A stretch of DNA of 64,000 nucleotides from positions 123,161-187,160 of the forward strand of contig NZ_WMKA01000003.1 of assembly GCF_009711085.1 (NCBI RefSeq). Direction: 5' to 3'. Both the position numbers and the translations under genes were made by a program. Below the pieces are notes generated by a model, which saw only the letters and a list, made by a program, of their open reading frames with translations, was not told the DNA's origin and made no database searches. Shown here in pieces: positions 1-7,966 of this stretch (position 1 is its first letter; each line of letters opens with the position of its first letter). The stretch comes from Cellulosimicrobium composti (GTDB lineage Bacteria; Actinomycetota; Actinomycetes; Actinomycetales; Cellulomonadaceae).

Positions 1-24
1 CGGGACGAGGAGGAGCGCACCACG

Positions 25-354
25 GTGACCTCGACGACGAGCGGCGACGTCCTGACGGCGGAGGACGGCACACGCTGGACCATGCAGGGTGAGATCGACG
101 CCGCGGTCCAGGCGCGCCGCGAGGACGAGCTCGTGCGGCTCGCGCAGTCCGCGGAGGGGCGCATCCACATCGACCTCGGTGACGTGACGTTCATGGACTC
201 CGGCGGCCTGCGCCTGCTGTACCACGCCGCCACGGCCGGCTCCGGCGTCCCTGTGCTGGAGCGCGTCCCGCGCCGCGTCCGCGACCTGCTCGAGCTCAGC
301 GGCGTCGCCGGGCTGTTCGAGATCGACGACGACGCCGACGAGGACGGCGCGTGA
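25..354 (+). CDS. STAS-domain anti-sigma factor antagonist
   Basis: This 109-residue protein is a single STAS domain of the SpoIIAA/RsbV type. Such proteins bind an anti-sigma kinase when unphosphorylated and so free the sigma factor. The phosphoacceptor region reads DVTFMDSGGLRLL, with the expected serine at residue 59. The GTG start has an AGGAGGAG Shine-Dalgarno at 8-15; the frame is open to the left edge, so an earlier start cannot be fully excluded. Its stop overlaps the start of the next gene (GTGA), an HATPase anti-sigma kinase, so the two are probably translationally coupled partners. The phosphatase that could dephosphorylate it is the convergent phytochrome fusion ending at 841. Confidence 0.85.
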   Translation: MTSTTSGDVLTAEDGTRWTMQGEIDAAVQARREDELVRLAQSAEGRIHIDLGDVTFMDSGGLRLLYHAATAGSGVPVLERVPRRVRDLLELSGVAGLFEIDDDADEDGA

Positions 355-827
355 GCGTCGCCCACGCCGCGGTCCCGCCCGGCTTCGTCGAGATCGGTGC
401 GTGGCCGCTGCGCGGGCTCACGGACCTCGCGGCGCTGCGCCAGGGGCTGCACCACATGCTCACGGGCGGCCCGCTCCCGCAGGACCGCGCGCTCGAGGCG
501 ACGCCCGAACGCATCGTCCTCGTCGCGAGCGAGCTCGCGACCAACGCGCTGCGCCACGGGCTGCCCCCCACGCGCGTGCGCCTGCTCAGCGACGGGCGCG
601 AGCTCGTCGTCGACGTCGTGGACCACTCGCCCGACGTCCCGCCCGTGGTCGCCGGCCGCCGGTCGCCGGGGGCGGGCGGCTTCGGCCTCGTGCTCGCGCA
701 GCGCGCGGCGACCTGCGTCGGCTGGTGCCGCACCGGCACCGGTGAGAAGCACGTGTGGGCACGGTTCGACGTGCCCGTGTTCCGTGCGGGCGCGTCCGCC
801 CGCAGCGCGCTCCTCCCCGTCCGCTGA
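351..827 (+). CDS. HATPase_c anti-sigma factor kinase (RsbW-like)
   Basis: This 158-residue protein has a GHKL ATPase fold of the RsbW/SpoIIAB type, common in actinobacterial partner-switching systems. The N box is ELATNALRHG (residues 61-70, Asn65), the G1-like segment is DHSPDVPPVV (91-100) and the glycine-rich G2 segment is GAGGFGLVLAQ (107-117). It would phosphorylate the upstream STAS protein and may bind a sigma factor. No sigma gene is adjacent; the nearest is the ECF42-type gene at 4755, whose class is not known to use this kind of control. The GTG start overlaps the previous stop by 4 bp. Only 13 bp separate its stop from the convergent phytochrome-phosphatase gene. Confidence 0.82.
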   Translation: MSVAHAAVPPGFVEIGAWPLRGLTDLAALRQGLHHMLTGGPLPQDRALEATPERIVLVASELATNALRHGLPPTRVRLLSDGRELVVDVVDHSPDVPPVVAGRRSPGAGGFGLVLAQRAATCVGWCRTGTGEKHVWARFDVPVFRAGASARSALLPVR

Positions 828-840
828 GGAGCCCGGCGGC

Positions 841-3126
841 TCAGGCGTCGCGCCGCACCACGAGGAGCGTCGCGTCGTCCGCCGAGCGCGGGTCGCGCGC
901 GGCGGCCACGATGCCGTCCACCTCGACCCCCGGCCCGTCCGCGAAGACGGCCGCCAGCCGGTCCAGACCGTCCCGGATCGACTCGCCCCGCCGCTCGACC
1001 AGCCCGTCGCTGTAGAGCACGAGCGCGCCGCCGGGCGGCACCTGCACCTCCTCCGCGGTGGGCGCGCGGTCCACGAGCCCGAGCGGCGGGACGCTCGCGC
1101 GACCGGCCCAGCGCGTGGTGCCGTCCGGCCCGACCACGAGCAGCGGCGGGTGGCCCACCGACACGTGCTCCACGACGCCCGTCCGCGGGTCCAGGAGCGC
1201 GACGGCGAGCGTCGCCACCTCGCCCGGGAGCGTCCACCGCGCCACGTGCGCCAGGCGCGCCACGGCCTCGACCGCCGAGCCCGTGCTCACGAGCGCGGCG
1301 CGCAGCGTGGTGCCGAGCTGTCCCATGGTCGCCGCGGCCTGGAGCCCGTGGCCCGTGACGTCGCCGACGACGAGCGCGATGCGCCCCGACGGCAGCACGA
1401 GGGCGTCGTACCAGTCGCCCCCGACGAGTCCGGTCCCGGCCGACTCGTAGCGCGACTGCAGCGTCCAGCCGAGCACGTCGGGCAGCAGCGCCGGCAGCAG
1501 GCTGCGCTGCAGCTCCTCCGTCGCGCGCACGGCCTTGCGCCCGCGCAGGTACAGCGCCTCGACGAGGTGCCCGCGCAGCGACGTCGCGACGTCGCGCTGG
1601 TCGGCCGTCCACGGCGCGCTGTGCCCGCGCACGACCTCGCGCCACCGCTCGAACGACTTGCGCGGGCTGAGCCGCACGGTGTCGCCCTCGCGCTTCGCGA
1701 TCGCCTTGTTGTGCGGGTCCCCGCCCCAGTCGACGTGCCGCAGCACCTCGTCGCGCACCCACACCACGACCTGGCCGTCGGGCAGCACGATGCCCATCGC
1801 ACCGGCCACGTCCGGGGCGAGCGCGGCGACGTCGGGCGCGTCCCGGCCGAGCGCCTCGGTCACCACGAGGTCCTCGTCGCGGCCGAGCACCCAGGCCACG
1901 AGCGCGCGGCACCCGTCCTCGTCCGGCGCGTTGCCGACCGCGATGATCCCGCCCTCCGCGACGACGACGGCGCCGTCGGCGCGCACGAGGCGGCGCAGCC
2001 AGCCGGAGCGCGTGAGCGCGGTGCCGATCGGCACGCTCTCGTCGCGGCTGTCCGCCGCGAGGTGCGCGAGCACGCCCTCCGCACGGCGCACCTCGACGCC
2101 GCGCTCGTCCTCGGCCTGCGCCACGAGCCGCACCGAGAGCGTCGAGCCGAGGAACTCCGCGGCCGTGCGCACCTCGTAGGGCGGCTCGTGCGGGCCGGCG
2201 TAGTGGTGGCACGCGATGAGCCCCCACAGCTTTCCCTCGCGCAGGAGGGAGATCGACATCGACGCGCGCACGCCCATGTTGCGCAGGTACTCGAGGTGGA
2301 TGGGCGAGACGCTGCGCAGCGTGGAGTACGTGAGGTCGAGGGGCGCGCCCGTCGTCGGCAGGAGCGTGGGCACGACCGGCTGCGGCTCGTAGTCGACGTC
2401 CGCGATGAGGCGGATCCAGTTCTTCTCGTACAGCGCGCGCGCCTGCGGCGGGATGTCCGACGCCGGGTAGTGCAGCCCGCGGAACGAGTTGAGGTCGTCG
2501 CGGCGTGCCTCGGCGACCACCTCGCCGTTGTAGTCGGCGTCGAAGCGGTAGATCATCACGCGGTCGAAGCCCGTGAGCGCGCGCACGTGCCGTGCCGCGT
2601 CGTCGTACAGCTCGGTGAGGCTCGCGGCGCGCTCGAGGTCGCGCAGCGCGTGCCGCACGGCGAGGTAGGTGTTGGGGAACGTCAGGGGCCGGGCGCCGGC
2701 CGCCGTCTCGAGCTCGACGACGAGCACCGGCTCCGCGCCCGGGCCCTCCGCGGGCAGCGGGGGCCGGTGGAGCACGGCGTCGACCATCTCGTCCGTCGAG
2801 CCACCCCACCGGTCGAGGCGGAGCGCGACGGGGTTGCGCGTCGCGAGGTCCGCGACGCTCGCGGCGTGGTCGAGCACGAGGCGCGCCGGCTGCTCGCCCA
2901 GGGCGTCCGCGAGCGGACGGCCGGCGAGGTCGTCCGCCGCTGCACCGAGGTAGCGCTCGACGTTCGCCGAGGCCTGCAGCAGCACGCCGTCCGCCTCGCG
3001 CACGACGAGGAGCACGCCGCGCGGCTGGATCAGGCCCGGGACGTGGATGGGCTCGCGCGCGCAGTTGTCGAGGTCCACCGCCTCGCCGGGCGCGAGAAGC
3101 TCCGGCTCGTCGACCGTCCTGGTCAT
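841..3126 (-). CDS. Bacteriophytochrome fused to a PPM/SpoIIE serine phosphatase
   Basis: The 761-residue protein begins MTRTVDEPELL at 3126; longer upstream frames lack phytochrome homology. Order: PAS (about 15-130) with NCAREPIHVPG and Cys22 at the biliverdin-linking position; GAF (about 150-320) with DRVMIYRFD, PASDIP (221-226, Asp224) and SPIHLEYL (His277); PHY (about 330-500) with the tongue motif PRKSF (487-491); then PPM/SpoIIE (about 540-761) with GGDWYD (568-573), GDVTGHG (587-593) and YSDGLVER. All residues expected for biliverdin binding and for metal-dependent phosphatase activity are present, and there is no histidine kinase. It should be a red/far-red photosensor that dephosphorylates an STAS protein. 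The convergent STAS/HATPase pair is the obvious target. No heme oxygenase gene lies in the window. Confidence 0.9.
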   Translation of the reverse strand: MTRTVDEPELLAPGEAVDLDNCAREPIHVPGLIQPRGVLLVVREADGVLLQASANVERYLGAAADDLAGRPLADALGEQPARLVLDHAASVADLATRNPVALRLDRWGGSTDEMVDAVLHRPPLPAEGPGAEPVLVVELETAAGARPLTFPNTYLAVRHALRDLERAASLTELYDDAARHVRALTGFDRVMIYRFDADYNGEVVAEARRDDLNSFRGLHYPASDIPPQARALYEKNWIRLIADVDYEPQPVVPTLLPTTGAPLDLTYSTLRSVSPIHLEYLRNMGVRASMSISLLREGKLWGLIACHHYAGPHEPPYEVRTAAEFLGSTLSVRLVAQAEDERGVEVRRAEGVLAHLAADSRDESVPIGTALTRSGWLRRLVRADGAVVVAEGGIIAVGNAPDEDGCRALVAWVLGRDEDLVVTEALGRDAPDVAALAPDVAGAMGIVLPDGQVVVWVRDEVLRHVDWGGDPHNKAIAKREGDTVRLSPRKSFERWREVVRGHSAPWTADQRDVATSLRGHLVEALYLRGRKAVRATEELQRSLLPALLPDVLGWTLQSRYESAGTGLVGGDWYDALVLPSGRIALVVGDVTGHGLQAAATMGQLGTTLRAALVSTGSAVEAVARLAHVARWTLPGEVATLAVALLDPRTGVVEHVSVGHPPLLVVGPDGTTRWAGRASVPPLGLVDRAPTAEEVQVPPGGALVLYSDGLVERRGESIRDGLDRLAAVFADGPGVEVDGIVAAARDPRSADDATLLVVRRDA

Positions 3127-3379
3127 GGTCCTCCGTCCGGGTCGCCGCACGCGGTGTGGGGCGGGTCGACGGACCACCTGGGCTCGAGGATCCTGTGTCG
3201 AGTGCCTCAGGCTACCGCGTCCGCGCAGCACGGCCGCGCCGCGAGGGTATCCCCTCGGGTGACGTCGGGCGCGGTGGACGGCCCGTGAGCCGCGCCACGG
3301 AACTCCGCGGTAGCGTCGTTCGTCGGACGTGCGGGACCCCCGGACCGCCCGCCCGGCCCCGACGACCAGAAGGTGACCC

Positions 3380-4177
3380 ATGAGCACGACTGCGACCCCG
3401 ATCCTGCGCGCCACCGGCCTCGCGGCCGGCTACGGAGGACCCGACGTCGTGAGCGGGGTCGACCTCGACGTGACGCCCGGCGCGGCGCCGGTCGGGATCG
3501 TCGGCGAGTCGGGCGCGGGCAAGTCGACGATCGTGCGTGCGCTCGTCGGGCTCGTGCGCCCGACCGCGGGGCACGTCACGTACGCCGGGCGCACCGTCAC
3601 CAAGCTCTCGCGCCGCGACAAGAAGCAGTTCACGGCCGACGTGCGCCGCGTCTCCCAGGACGGTCTCGCGGGGATCGGGATCGACCCGCGCTGGACCGTG
3701 GACCGCACGCTGTCCGCGGCGCTCAAGGACGCGCGCAAGGCCGGACGGCCCAGCGGCCGGTCCGTCCAGGAGCTGCTCGGCGACGTCGCGCTCGAGCCGC
3801 GCTACGCGCCGCGCACGGTCCACTCCCTGTCCGGCGGGGAGAAGCAGCGCGTCGCGCTCGCCGTCGCGCTCGCGACGCGCCCGCGCGCCCTGCTCCTCGA
3901 CGAGCCCCTCACCGCCGTCGACCCCGCGATGCGCGGAGACGTCGTGCGCCGCCTCGCCGGCGCGACGGCCGCGCTCGGCACCGCGGTGCTGCTCGTCTCG
4001 CACGACCTCGAGCTCGTCGAGCGCCTGTGCCCCACGGTCCACGTGCTCGCGGACGGGACGTTCGTGTCCTCCGGTCCGCTGCGCGACGTCTTCTCCGGCG
4101 CCGCCCCGGGCTCCGACCACCCCGCGGTCCGCGGGCTCGCCGAGGCCGCGCCGCTCGCCGTCCAGCGCTTCCGCTGA
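3380..4177 (+). CDS. Orphan ABC transporter ATP-binding protein
   Basis: This 265-residue nucleotide-binding subunit resembles the DppF/OppF and NikE group. Walker A is GESGAGKST (residues 42-50), the signature is LSGGEKQR and Walker B is ALLLDEP, followed by the switch region LLVSHD. An AGAAGGTGACCC ribosome-binding region precedes the ATG. No permease or binding-protein gene is adjacent, so the partner must be encoded elsewhere or the protein is a solitary ATPase. Peptide or nickel uptake would be the family expectation, but nothing local supports a substrate. The divergent phytochrome gene starts about 250 bp upstream. Confidence 0.8.
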   Translation: MSTTATPILRATGLAAGYGGPDVVSGVDLDVTPGAAPVGIVGESGAGKSTIVRALVGLVRPTAGHVTYAGRTVTKLSRRDKKQFTADVRRVSQDGLAGIGIDPRWTVDRTLSAALKDARKAGRPSGRSVQELLGDVALEPRYAPRTVHSLSGGEKQRVALAVALATRPRALLLDEPLTAVDPAMRGDVVRRLAGATAALGTAVLLVSHDLELVERLCPTVHVLADGTFVSSGPLRDVFSGAAPGSDHPAVRGLAEAAPLAVQRFR

Positions 4178-4202
4178 CCCGGGAGAGCTCGTCAGCGGTC
4201 CG

Positions 4203-4229
4203 TGTCGAAATCCGGGCGGGCCGTCCGAC
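4203..4229 (+). promoter_or_regulatory. ECF42-type promoter
   Basis: TGTCGA at 4203-4208 is followed after 17 bp by CGAC at 4226-4229, about 60 bp before the DGPF gene. From memory, the ECF42 sigma group uses a TGTCGA -35 element and a CGA/TC -10 element. The match suggests that the sigma factor at 4755 transcribes its own operon. It is read by eye only. Confidence 0.55.
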
Positions 4230-4288
4230 GTGCAGGTGAAGGCACCCCACGGCATAGGGTCGTGGAGGCACTCACCGAGGAGGCAGTC

Positions 4289-4726
4289 ATGCGAGTCATG
4301 GTCATGATCACGGGCCACGGGGCGGACGAGGACAAGATCGCCCCGACGCAGGAGATGCTCGCCCAGATGGGCGCGTACAACGAGGAACTCGTCAAGGCCG
4401 GCATCATGCTCGACGGCCAGGGGCTGCAGCCCACGTCGAAGGGCGCGCGGGTCGTGTTCCGCGGCGGCGAGACGTCGGTCGTCGACGGGCCGTTCACCGA
4501 GTCCAAGGAGATCGTCGCCGGGTACTGGATCTGGCAGGTCTCCTCGCTCGAGGAGGCCGTCGAGTGGGCCCGGAAGTGCCCGAGCGACCCGAACCTGGGG
4601 CTCGAGGAGGTGCTCGAGATCCGGCCGATCTTCGAGGCCGAGGACTTCCGGGCGGAGTACACGCCCGAGCAGCGCGAGAAGGACGAGCGCCTCGCCGAGC
4701 AGATCCGCGCGCAGCACGGCGCCTGA
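4289..4726 (+). CDS. YCII/DGPF-domain protein
   Basis: The 145-residue protein carries the YCII-related DGPF domain; the family signature appears as VDGPFTESKEIVAGYWIW in the middle. The start at 4289 is chosen because GAGGAGGCAGTC precedes it and the protein then begins MRVMVMITGHG, as in relatives. DGPF proteins are fold relatives of muconolactone isomerase-like enzymes; their biochemical role is unknown. They are characteristic genomic partners of ECF42 sigma factors, and here the sigma gene follows after 28 bp in what looks like one operon. Confidence 0.85.
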   Translation: MRVMVMITGHGADEDKIAPTQEMLAQMGAYNEELVKAGIMLDGQGLQPTSKGARVVFRGGETSVVDGPFTESKEIVAGYWIWQVSSLEEAVEWARKCPSDPNLGLEEVLEIRPIFEAEDFRAEYTPEQREKDERLAEQIRAQHGA

Positions 4727-4754
4727 CGCGCCGCCGTCGGGAGCGGGCACGACG

Positions 4755-6113
4755 ATGACCGACGTCTCGCGCACCGTCGAGGCCGTGTGGCGCATCGAGT
4801 CGCCGCGCCTCGTCGCGGGCCTCGCCCGGACGCTCCGCGACGTGGGCCTCGCCGAGGAGGTCGCGCAGGAGGCGTTCGTCGCGGCGCTCGAGCAGTGGCC
4901 CGCGCAGGGCGTGCCCGACAACCCCGGTGCGTGGCTCACGACGGTCGCGCGCCGGCGCGCCGTCGACCTGGTCCGCCGCGAGCGCACGCGCGACGAGAAG
5001 TACGCGCGGCTCGCGGCGGGCCTCGCCGCGCCCGGGTCGGGCACGACGCCCGTCGCGCACCCGGGCGACGGCGCGGCCGCCCTCGTCGGGTCCGTCCCGG
5101 CGCCGGACGCGATCGTCGACGACCCGGTGGGCGACGACCTGCTCGCGCTCGTCCTCGTCGCGTGCCACCCCGTGCTCCCCCGCGAGTCGCGCGTGGCGCT
5201 CACGCTGCGTCTCGTCGGTGGCCTGACGACCGACGAGGTCGCGCGCGCGTTCCTCGTCCCGTCCGCGACGGTCGGGCAGCGCATCTCGCGCGCGAAGCGG
5301 ACGCTCGCCGAGGCGAACGTCCCCGTCGAGGTCCCGCACGCCGACGAGCTCGCCGAGCGCGTGCCCGCGGTGCTGGAGGTCGTGTACCTCGTGTTCACGG
5401 AGGGCTACGCGGCGACGTCCGGAGAGGAGTGGGTGCGGCGCGAGCTCGCCGAGGACGCGATGCGCCTCGGCCGCGTCCTCGCGGGCCTGCTGCCGGGCGA
5501 GCCCGAGGTGCACGGGCTCGTGGCGCTCATGGCGCTGCAGGCGTCGCGCTTCCGCGCGCGCACCGGCCCGGACGGCGAGGCGGTGCTGCTCCAGGACCAG
5601 GACCGCTCGCGCTGGGACCGACTGCTCGTGCGGCACGGGCTCGCGGCGCTCGACCGGGCGCTCGCGCTCGGGACCCGCACCGGCCGGGCGCTCGGCCCCT
5701 ACTCGCTCCAGGCCGCGATCGCGGCGTGCCACGCGCGCGCGGCGTCCTGGGAGGACACCGACTGGGAGGCGATCGCCGCGCTCTACGACGCGCTCGCGAC
5801 GGTGGCGCCCTCCCCCGTCGTCGAGCTCAACCGGGCCGTCGCGGTGGGCTTCGCGGACGGCCCCGAGGCGGCGCTCGCCGTGCTCGACGGCGTCGCGGAC
5901 GACCCGCGCCTGGCCCGCCACCACCTGTACGGGGCGGTGCGCGGCGACCTGCTCGTGCGGCTCGGGCGCCACCGCGAGGCCGCCGACGTGCTCGAACGGG
6001 CCGCAGCGCTCGCCCCGACCCCGCGCGAGCGGCGGCTCCTGCGCGAGCGCGCCGCGGCGGCGTCCGACCCCGGGGACGACCTGCCGGGCCCCCGCCCGGC
6101 CGCGCGACGCTAG
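4755..6113 (+). CDS. ECF42-type RNA polymerase sigma factor with C-terminal extension
   Basis: This 452-residue protein is far longer than an ordinary ECF sigma factor. Region 2 spans about residues 15-80 (RDVGLAEEVAQEAFVAALEQWP, ending in the ARRRAVDLVRRE segment). Region 4 lies near 150-185 (LRLVGGLTTDEVARAFLVPSATVGQRISRAKRTL). The remaining ~260 residues form the helical, TPR-like extension typical of ECF42, with conserved stretches such as LNRAVAVGFADGPEAALAVLD. In the family the extension is needed for activity and no anti-sigma factor is known. The DGPF gene sits 28 bp upstream. The stop overlaps that of the convergent 93-residue gene by 3 bp. Confidence 0.88.
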   Translation: MTDVSRTVEAVWRIESPRLVAGLARTLRDVGLAEEVAQEAFVAALEQWPAQGVPDNPGAWLTTVARRRAVDLVRRERTRDEKYARLAAGLAAPGSGTTPVAHPGDGAAALVGSVPAPDAIVDDPVGDDLLALVLVACHPVLPRESRVALTLRLVGGLTTDEVARAFLVPSATVGQRISRAKRTLAEANVPVEVPHADELAERVPAVLEVVYLVFTEGYAATSGEEWVRRELAEDAMRLGRVLAGLLPGEPEVHGLVALMALQASRFRARTGPDGEAVLLQDQDRSRWDRLLVRHGLAALDRALALGTRTGRALGPYSLQAAIAACHARAASWEDTDWEAIAALYDALATVAPSPVVELNRAVAVGFADGPEAALAVLDGVADDPRLARHHLYGAVRGDLLVRLGRHREAADVLERAAALAPTPRERRLLRERAAAASDPGDDLPGPRPAARR

Positions 6114-6391
6114 CGACGGCCCGTGGGGCGCGCCCGTGCCGCGCGCCCGACGTGGCCGTCGAGGCCGGAGACGATGGCCTCCGCGGCCGCGAGGTCGCGG
6201 CCGAGGATCGGGGCGGGGCGGCGCACGCGCGGATGCCCGGGGGCGCGCGGGACGCCCGGCGAGACCTCGACGACGCGCCGCGTGCCACCCCCGTCGTCCG
6301 ACCCGGGCAGGTCGGTGATGTCGACGACGCCCTCCACGCGCAGCAGCGGGATCCGCAGGAGCCGGGCGAGGAGGTGGATCTCGATACGCAT
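6110..6391 (-). CDS. Small hypothetical protein
   Basis: This 93-residue frame begins MRIEIHLLARLLRIPLLRVEGVVDI and ends arginine-rich. I do not recognise a family. It is the last member of a four-gene set on this strand, 12 bp after the stop of the 75-residue membrane-linked gene, which supports its being real. Its stop overlaps the convergent sigma-factor stop. The sequence is basic and low in complexity, so the prediction is modest. Confidence 0.5.
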   Translation of the reverse strand: MRIEIHLLARLLRIPLLRVEGVVDITDLPGSDDGGGTRRVVEVSPGVPRAPGHPRVRRPAPILGRDLAAAEAIVSGLDGHVGRAARARPTGRR

Positions 6392-6403
6392 GGCGTCCGC
6401 CCG

Positions 6404-6631
6404 CTAGCCGCCGAGGCGGATGTCCTCGTCGGGCTCCACGTCGCCGGGCCCGGTCCTCGGGCGCGAGCCCGACGACACGCCGTCGCCCTCCTCCAGGCGC
6501 TCGCGCAGCCGTGCCGCGAACGCCCGGGCCCCCGCCTCGATCTGGGCCCACCGCTCCCGGCCGGCCCGGGTTCCCACGACGTATCCCAGCCCGAAGAACA
6601 CCGCGCGCCCGAGCGTCTTACTCCCCAGCAT
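6404..6631 (-). CDS. Small membrane-associated protein (YtxH-like)
   Basis: This 75-residue protein has a short hydrophobic segment followed by GYVVGTRAGRERWAQI, a motif recurrent in small actinobacterial YtxH-like membrane proteins. A charged tail ends EPDEDIRLGG. Its start overlaps the upstream 67-residue gene by 14 bp, so both are probably translated together. The function is unknown; the fold suggests a membrane-anchored amphipathic protein linked to envelope stress. Confidence 0.65.
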   Translation of the reverse strand: MLGSKTLGRAVFFGLGYVVGTRAGRERWAQIEAGARAFAARLRERLEEGDGVSSGSRPRTGPGDVEPDEDIRLGG

Positions 6632-6821
6632 CGTCGTCCCCCTGCTGCCGGGTGCGGATGGCGGAGACCGCCGCGCTGGCCGCCGTCACCGCGGCGAGGG
6701 ACCCGAGCGTCACGAGGCCCGACCGCACCATGTCCGGGCCGGAGCGCTTCTTCTGCAGCCCGAGCGCCTCGCGCGCCCGGTCGAGGAACGTCTTCCTCCG
6801 GAACATCCCCGTCAGGTTCAT
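6618..6821 (-). CDS. Small single-pass membrane protein
   Basis: The 67-residue product begins MNLTGMFRRKTFLDRAREALGL and has one hydrophobic helix (LVTLGSLAAVTAASAAVSAI, about residues 38-57). The ATG overlaps the stop of the coiled-coil gene by 4 bp (ATGA) and the end overlaps the next gene by 14 bp, the signature of tight coupling. I do not know a function. The basic, amphipathic N-terminus followed by a helix suggests an inner-membrane anchor for its partners. Confidence 0.6.
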   Translation of the reverse strand: MNLTGMFRRKTFLDRAREALGLQKKRSGPDMVRSGLVTLGSLAAVTAASAAVSAIRTRQQGDDDAGE

Positions 6822-7735
6822 GATGCCCTCGCCTCCTGCTCGTGCTCGTCGGAGTGCTTGCGGATCGCCGAGACGACGGCCTGCTTGCGCATCGACGAGG
6901 TGAGCTCCAGGCCCATCTCGCGGGCGAGCTCGAGCAGCTTGTCCTTCGTCATGTCGTCGAGGTCCAGCGGGTCGGTGTCCGCGTCCGCGCCGAGCCGACG
7001 GCCCTCGCCGAGGGCGGCCTCGCGACGCTCCTCGGCGGCGTCGACCCGCTGCCGGGCCCGCTCCGCCTCGGCCTCCGCCTGCTCGGCGAGGCGCTCGGCC
7101 CGCTCCCGAGCCTCCTCGGCCGCGGCCCGCGCGGCGGCGGCCGCCTCCTCCGCGAGCTCGCGTGCCCTCGCCATCTCCCGACGTGCCTGCTCGATGGCCT
7201 GCTCCGCCCGGGCACGCGCCCGCTCGGCCTCCTCCTCGGCCTGCTCCACGCGGCGTCTCACCTGCGCCTCGACCTCCGCGACCCGGCGCGCGGTGGACTG
7301 CTCGGCCTGCGCGCGCTTCGCCGCGACGTACTCGTCCGCCTCGCGCTGCGACTCCGCGACGACCTGGGCGACCTCGCGGTCGGCGTCGTCGCGGGCCGTC
7401 TCGAGCTGTCTGCTCCCCTCCTCCTCCGCGGCGCTCAGGGCGTCCGCGCGCTCCTTCGCCTCGCGGGCGGCCTCGTGCGCGCGCAGCTCGAGCTCGTGCA
7501 CCCGCTCCATCGCGGAGTCCACGCGGCTCGACCTGCGCTCGACGCGGTCGCCGAACGGGTTGACGTCCGCCACGGCCGTGGCCGCGCGCTGGCCGGCGGC
7601 CTGCACGGTCTGGCCGGCGGACCGTGCCGGGTTCGTGACCCCGGCGTCCAGCGCCCACAGGATGTTGCGCGGGAGATCGGTCAGGCCGCGTCGCGCCGTG
7701 CGCCCCAGCCAGACCATCGGGTTGGTCCTGGTCAT
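6818..7735 (-). CDS. Long coiled-coil protein with C-terminal Rho-N/SAP-like domain
   Basis: The 305-residue protein begins MTRTNPMVWLGRTARRGL at 7735, preceded by GGCGAGGAGGAGCCG. Residues about 65-250 are an almost uninterrupted Ala/Glu/Arg coiled coil. The C-terminus (DMTKDKLLELAREMGLELTSSMRKQAVVSAIRKH) matches the short helix-extended-loop-helix found in Rho N-terminal and SAP-type nucleic-acid-binding domains. It heads a four-gene operon with small membrane-linked proteins (6821, 6631, 6391). A structural role tying nucleic acid or the envelope together is possible but unproven. The strong composition bias makes homology searches unreliable. Confidence 0.75.
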   Translation of the reverse strand: MTRTNPMVWLGRTARRGLTDLPRNILWALDAGVTNPARSAGQTVQAAGQRAATAVADVNPFGDRVERRSSRVDSAMERVHELELRAHEAAREAKERADALSAAEEEGSRQLETARDDADREVAQVVAESQREADEYVAAKRAQAEQSTARRVAEVEAQVRRRVEQAEEEAERARARAEQAIEQARREMARARELAEEAAAAARAAAEEARERAERLAEQAEAEAERARQRVDAAEERREAALGEGRRLGADADTDPLDLDDMTKDKLLELAREMGLELTSSMRKQAVVSAIRKHSDEHEQEARAS

Positions 7736-7966
7736 CGGCTCCTCCTCGCCTCGGTGAGGGCCGCTGCGGCAGTACCTGGTCGACGACCGCCGCGGCCGCT
7801 CGGGGCGGCCGGGCCAGAGGGGGCGCCGACCCGGTGGCACGTCGGCGCGACGAGTGGTCACGACACGCCCCCTCCTGCTAGGAGACGGCAACTGCGCCGA
7901 CTTCGCACGCCGTCGCGGCGTCACGCCACCGAGGAGCCGACCCGGCGACGCTCCGCGCGCGGGCCG

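Noticed and set aside
296..3288. Very long arginine-rich open frames overlapping the phytochrome gene on both strands
   Set aside because: They are products of the GC-rich code: Arg/Ala/Gly-rich without any domain, and they overlap a gene with full phytochrome and phosphatase motifs.
3127..3414. N-terminal extension of the phytochrome gene
   Set aside because: The added 96 residues are Arg-rich without homology. The phytochrome N-terminal PAS and Cys22 fit a start at 3126.
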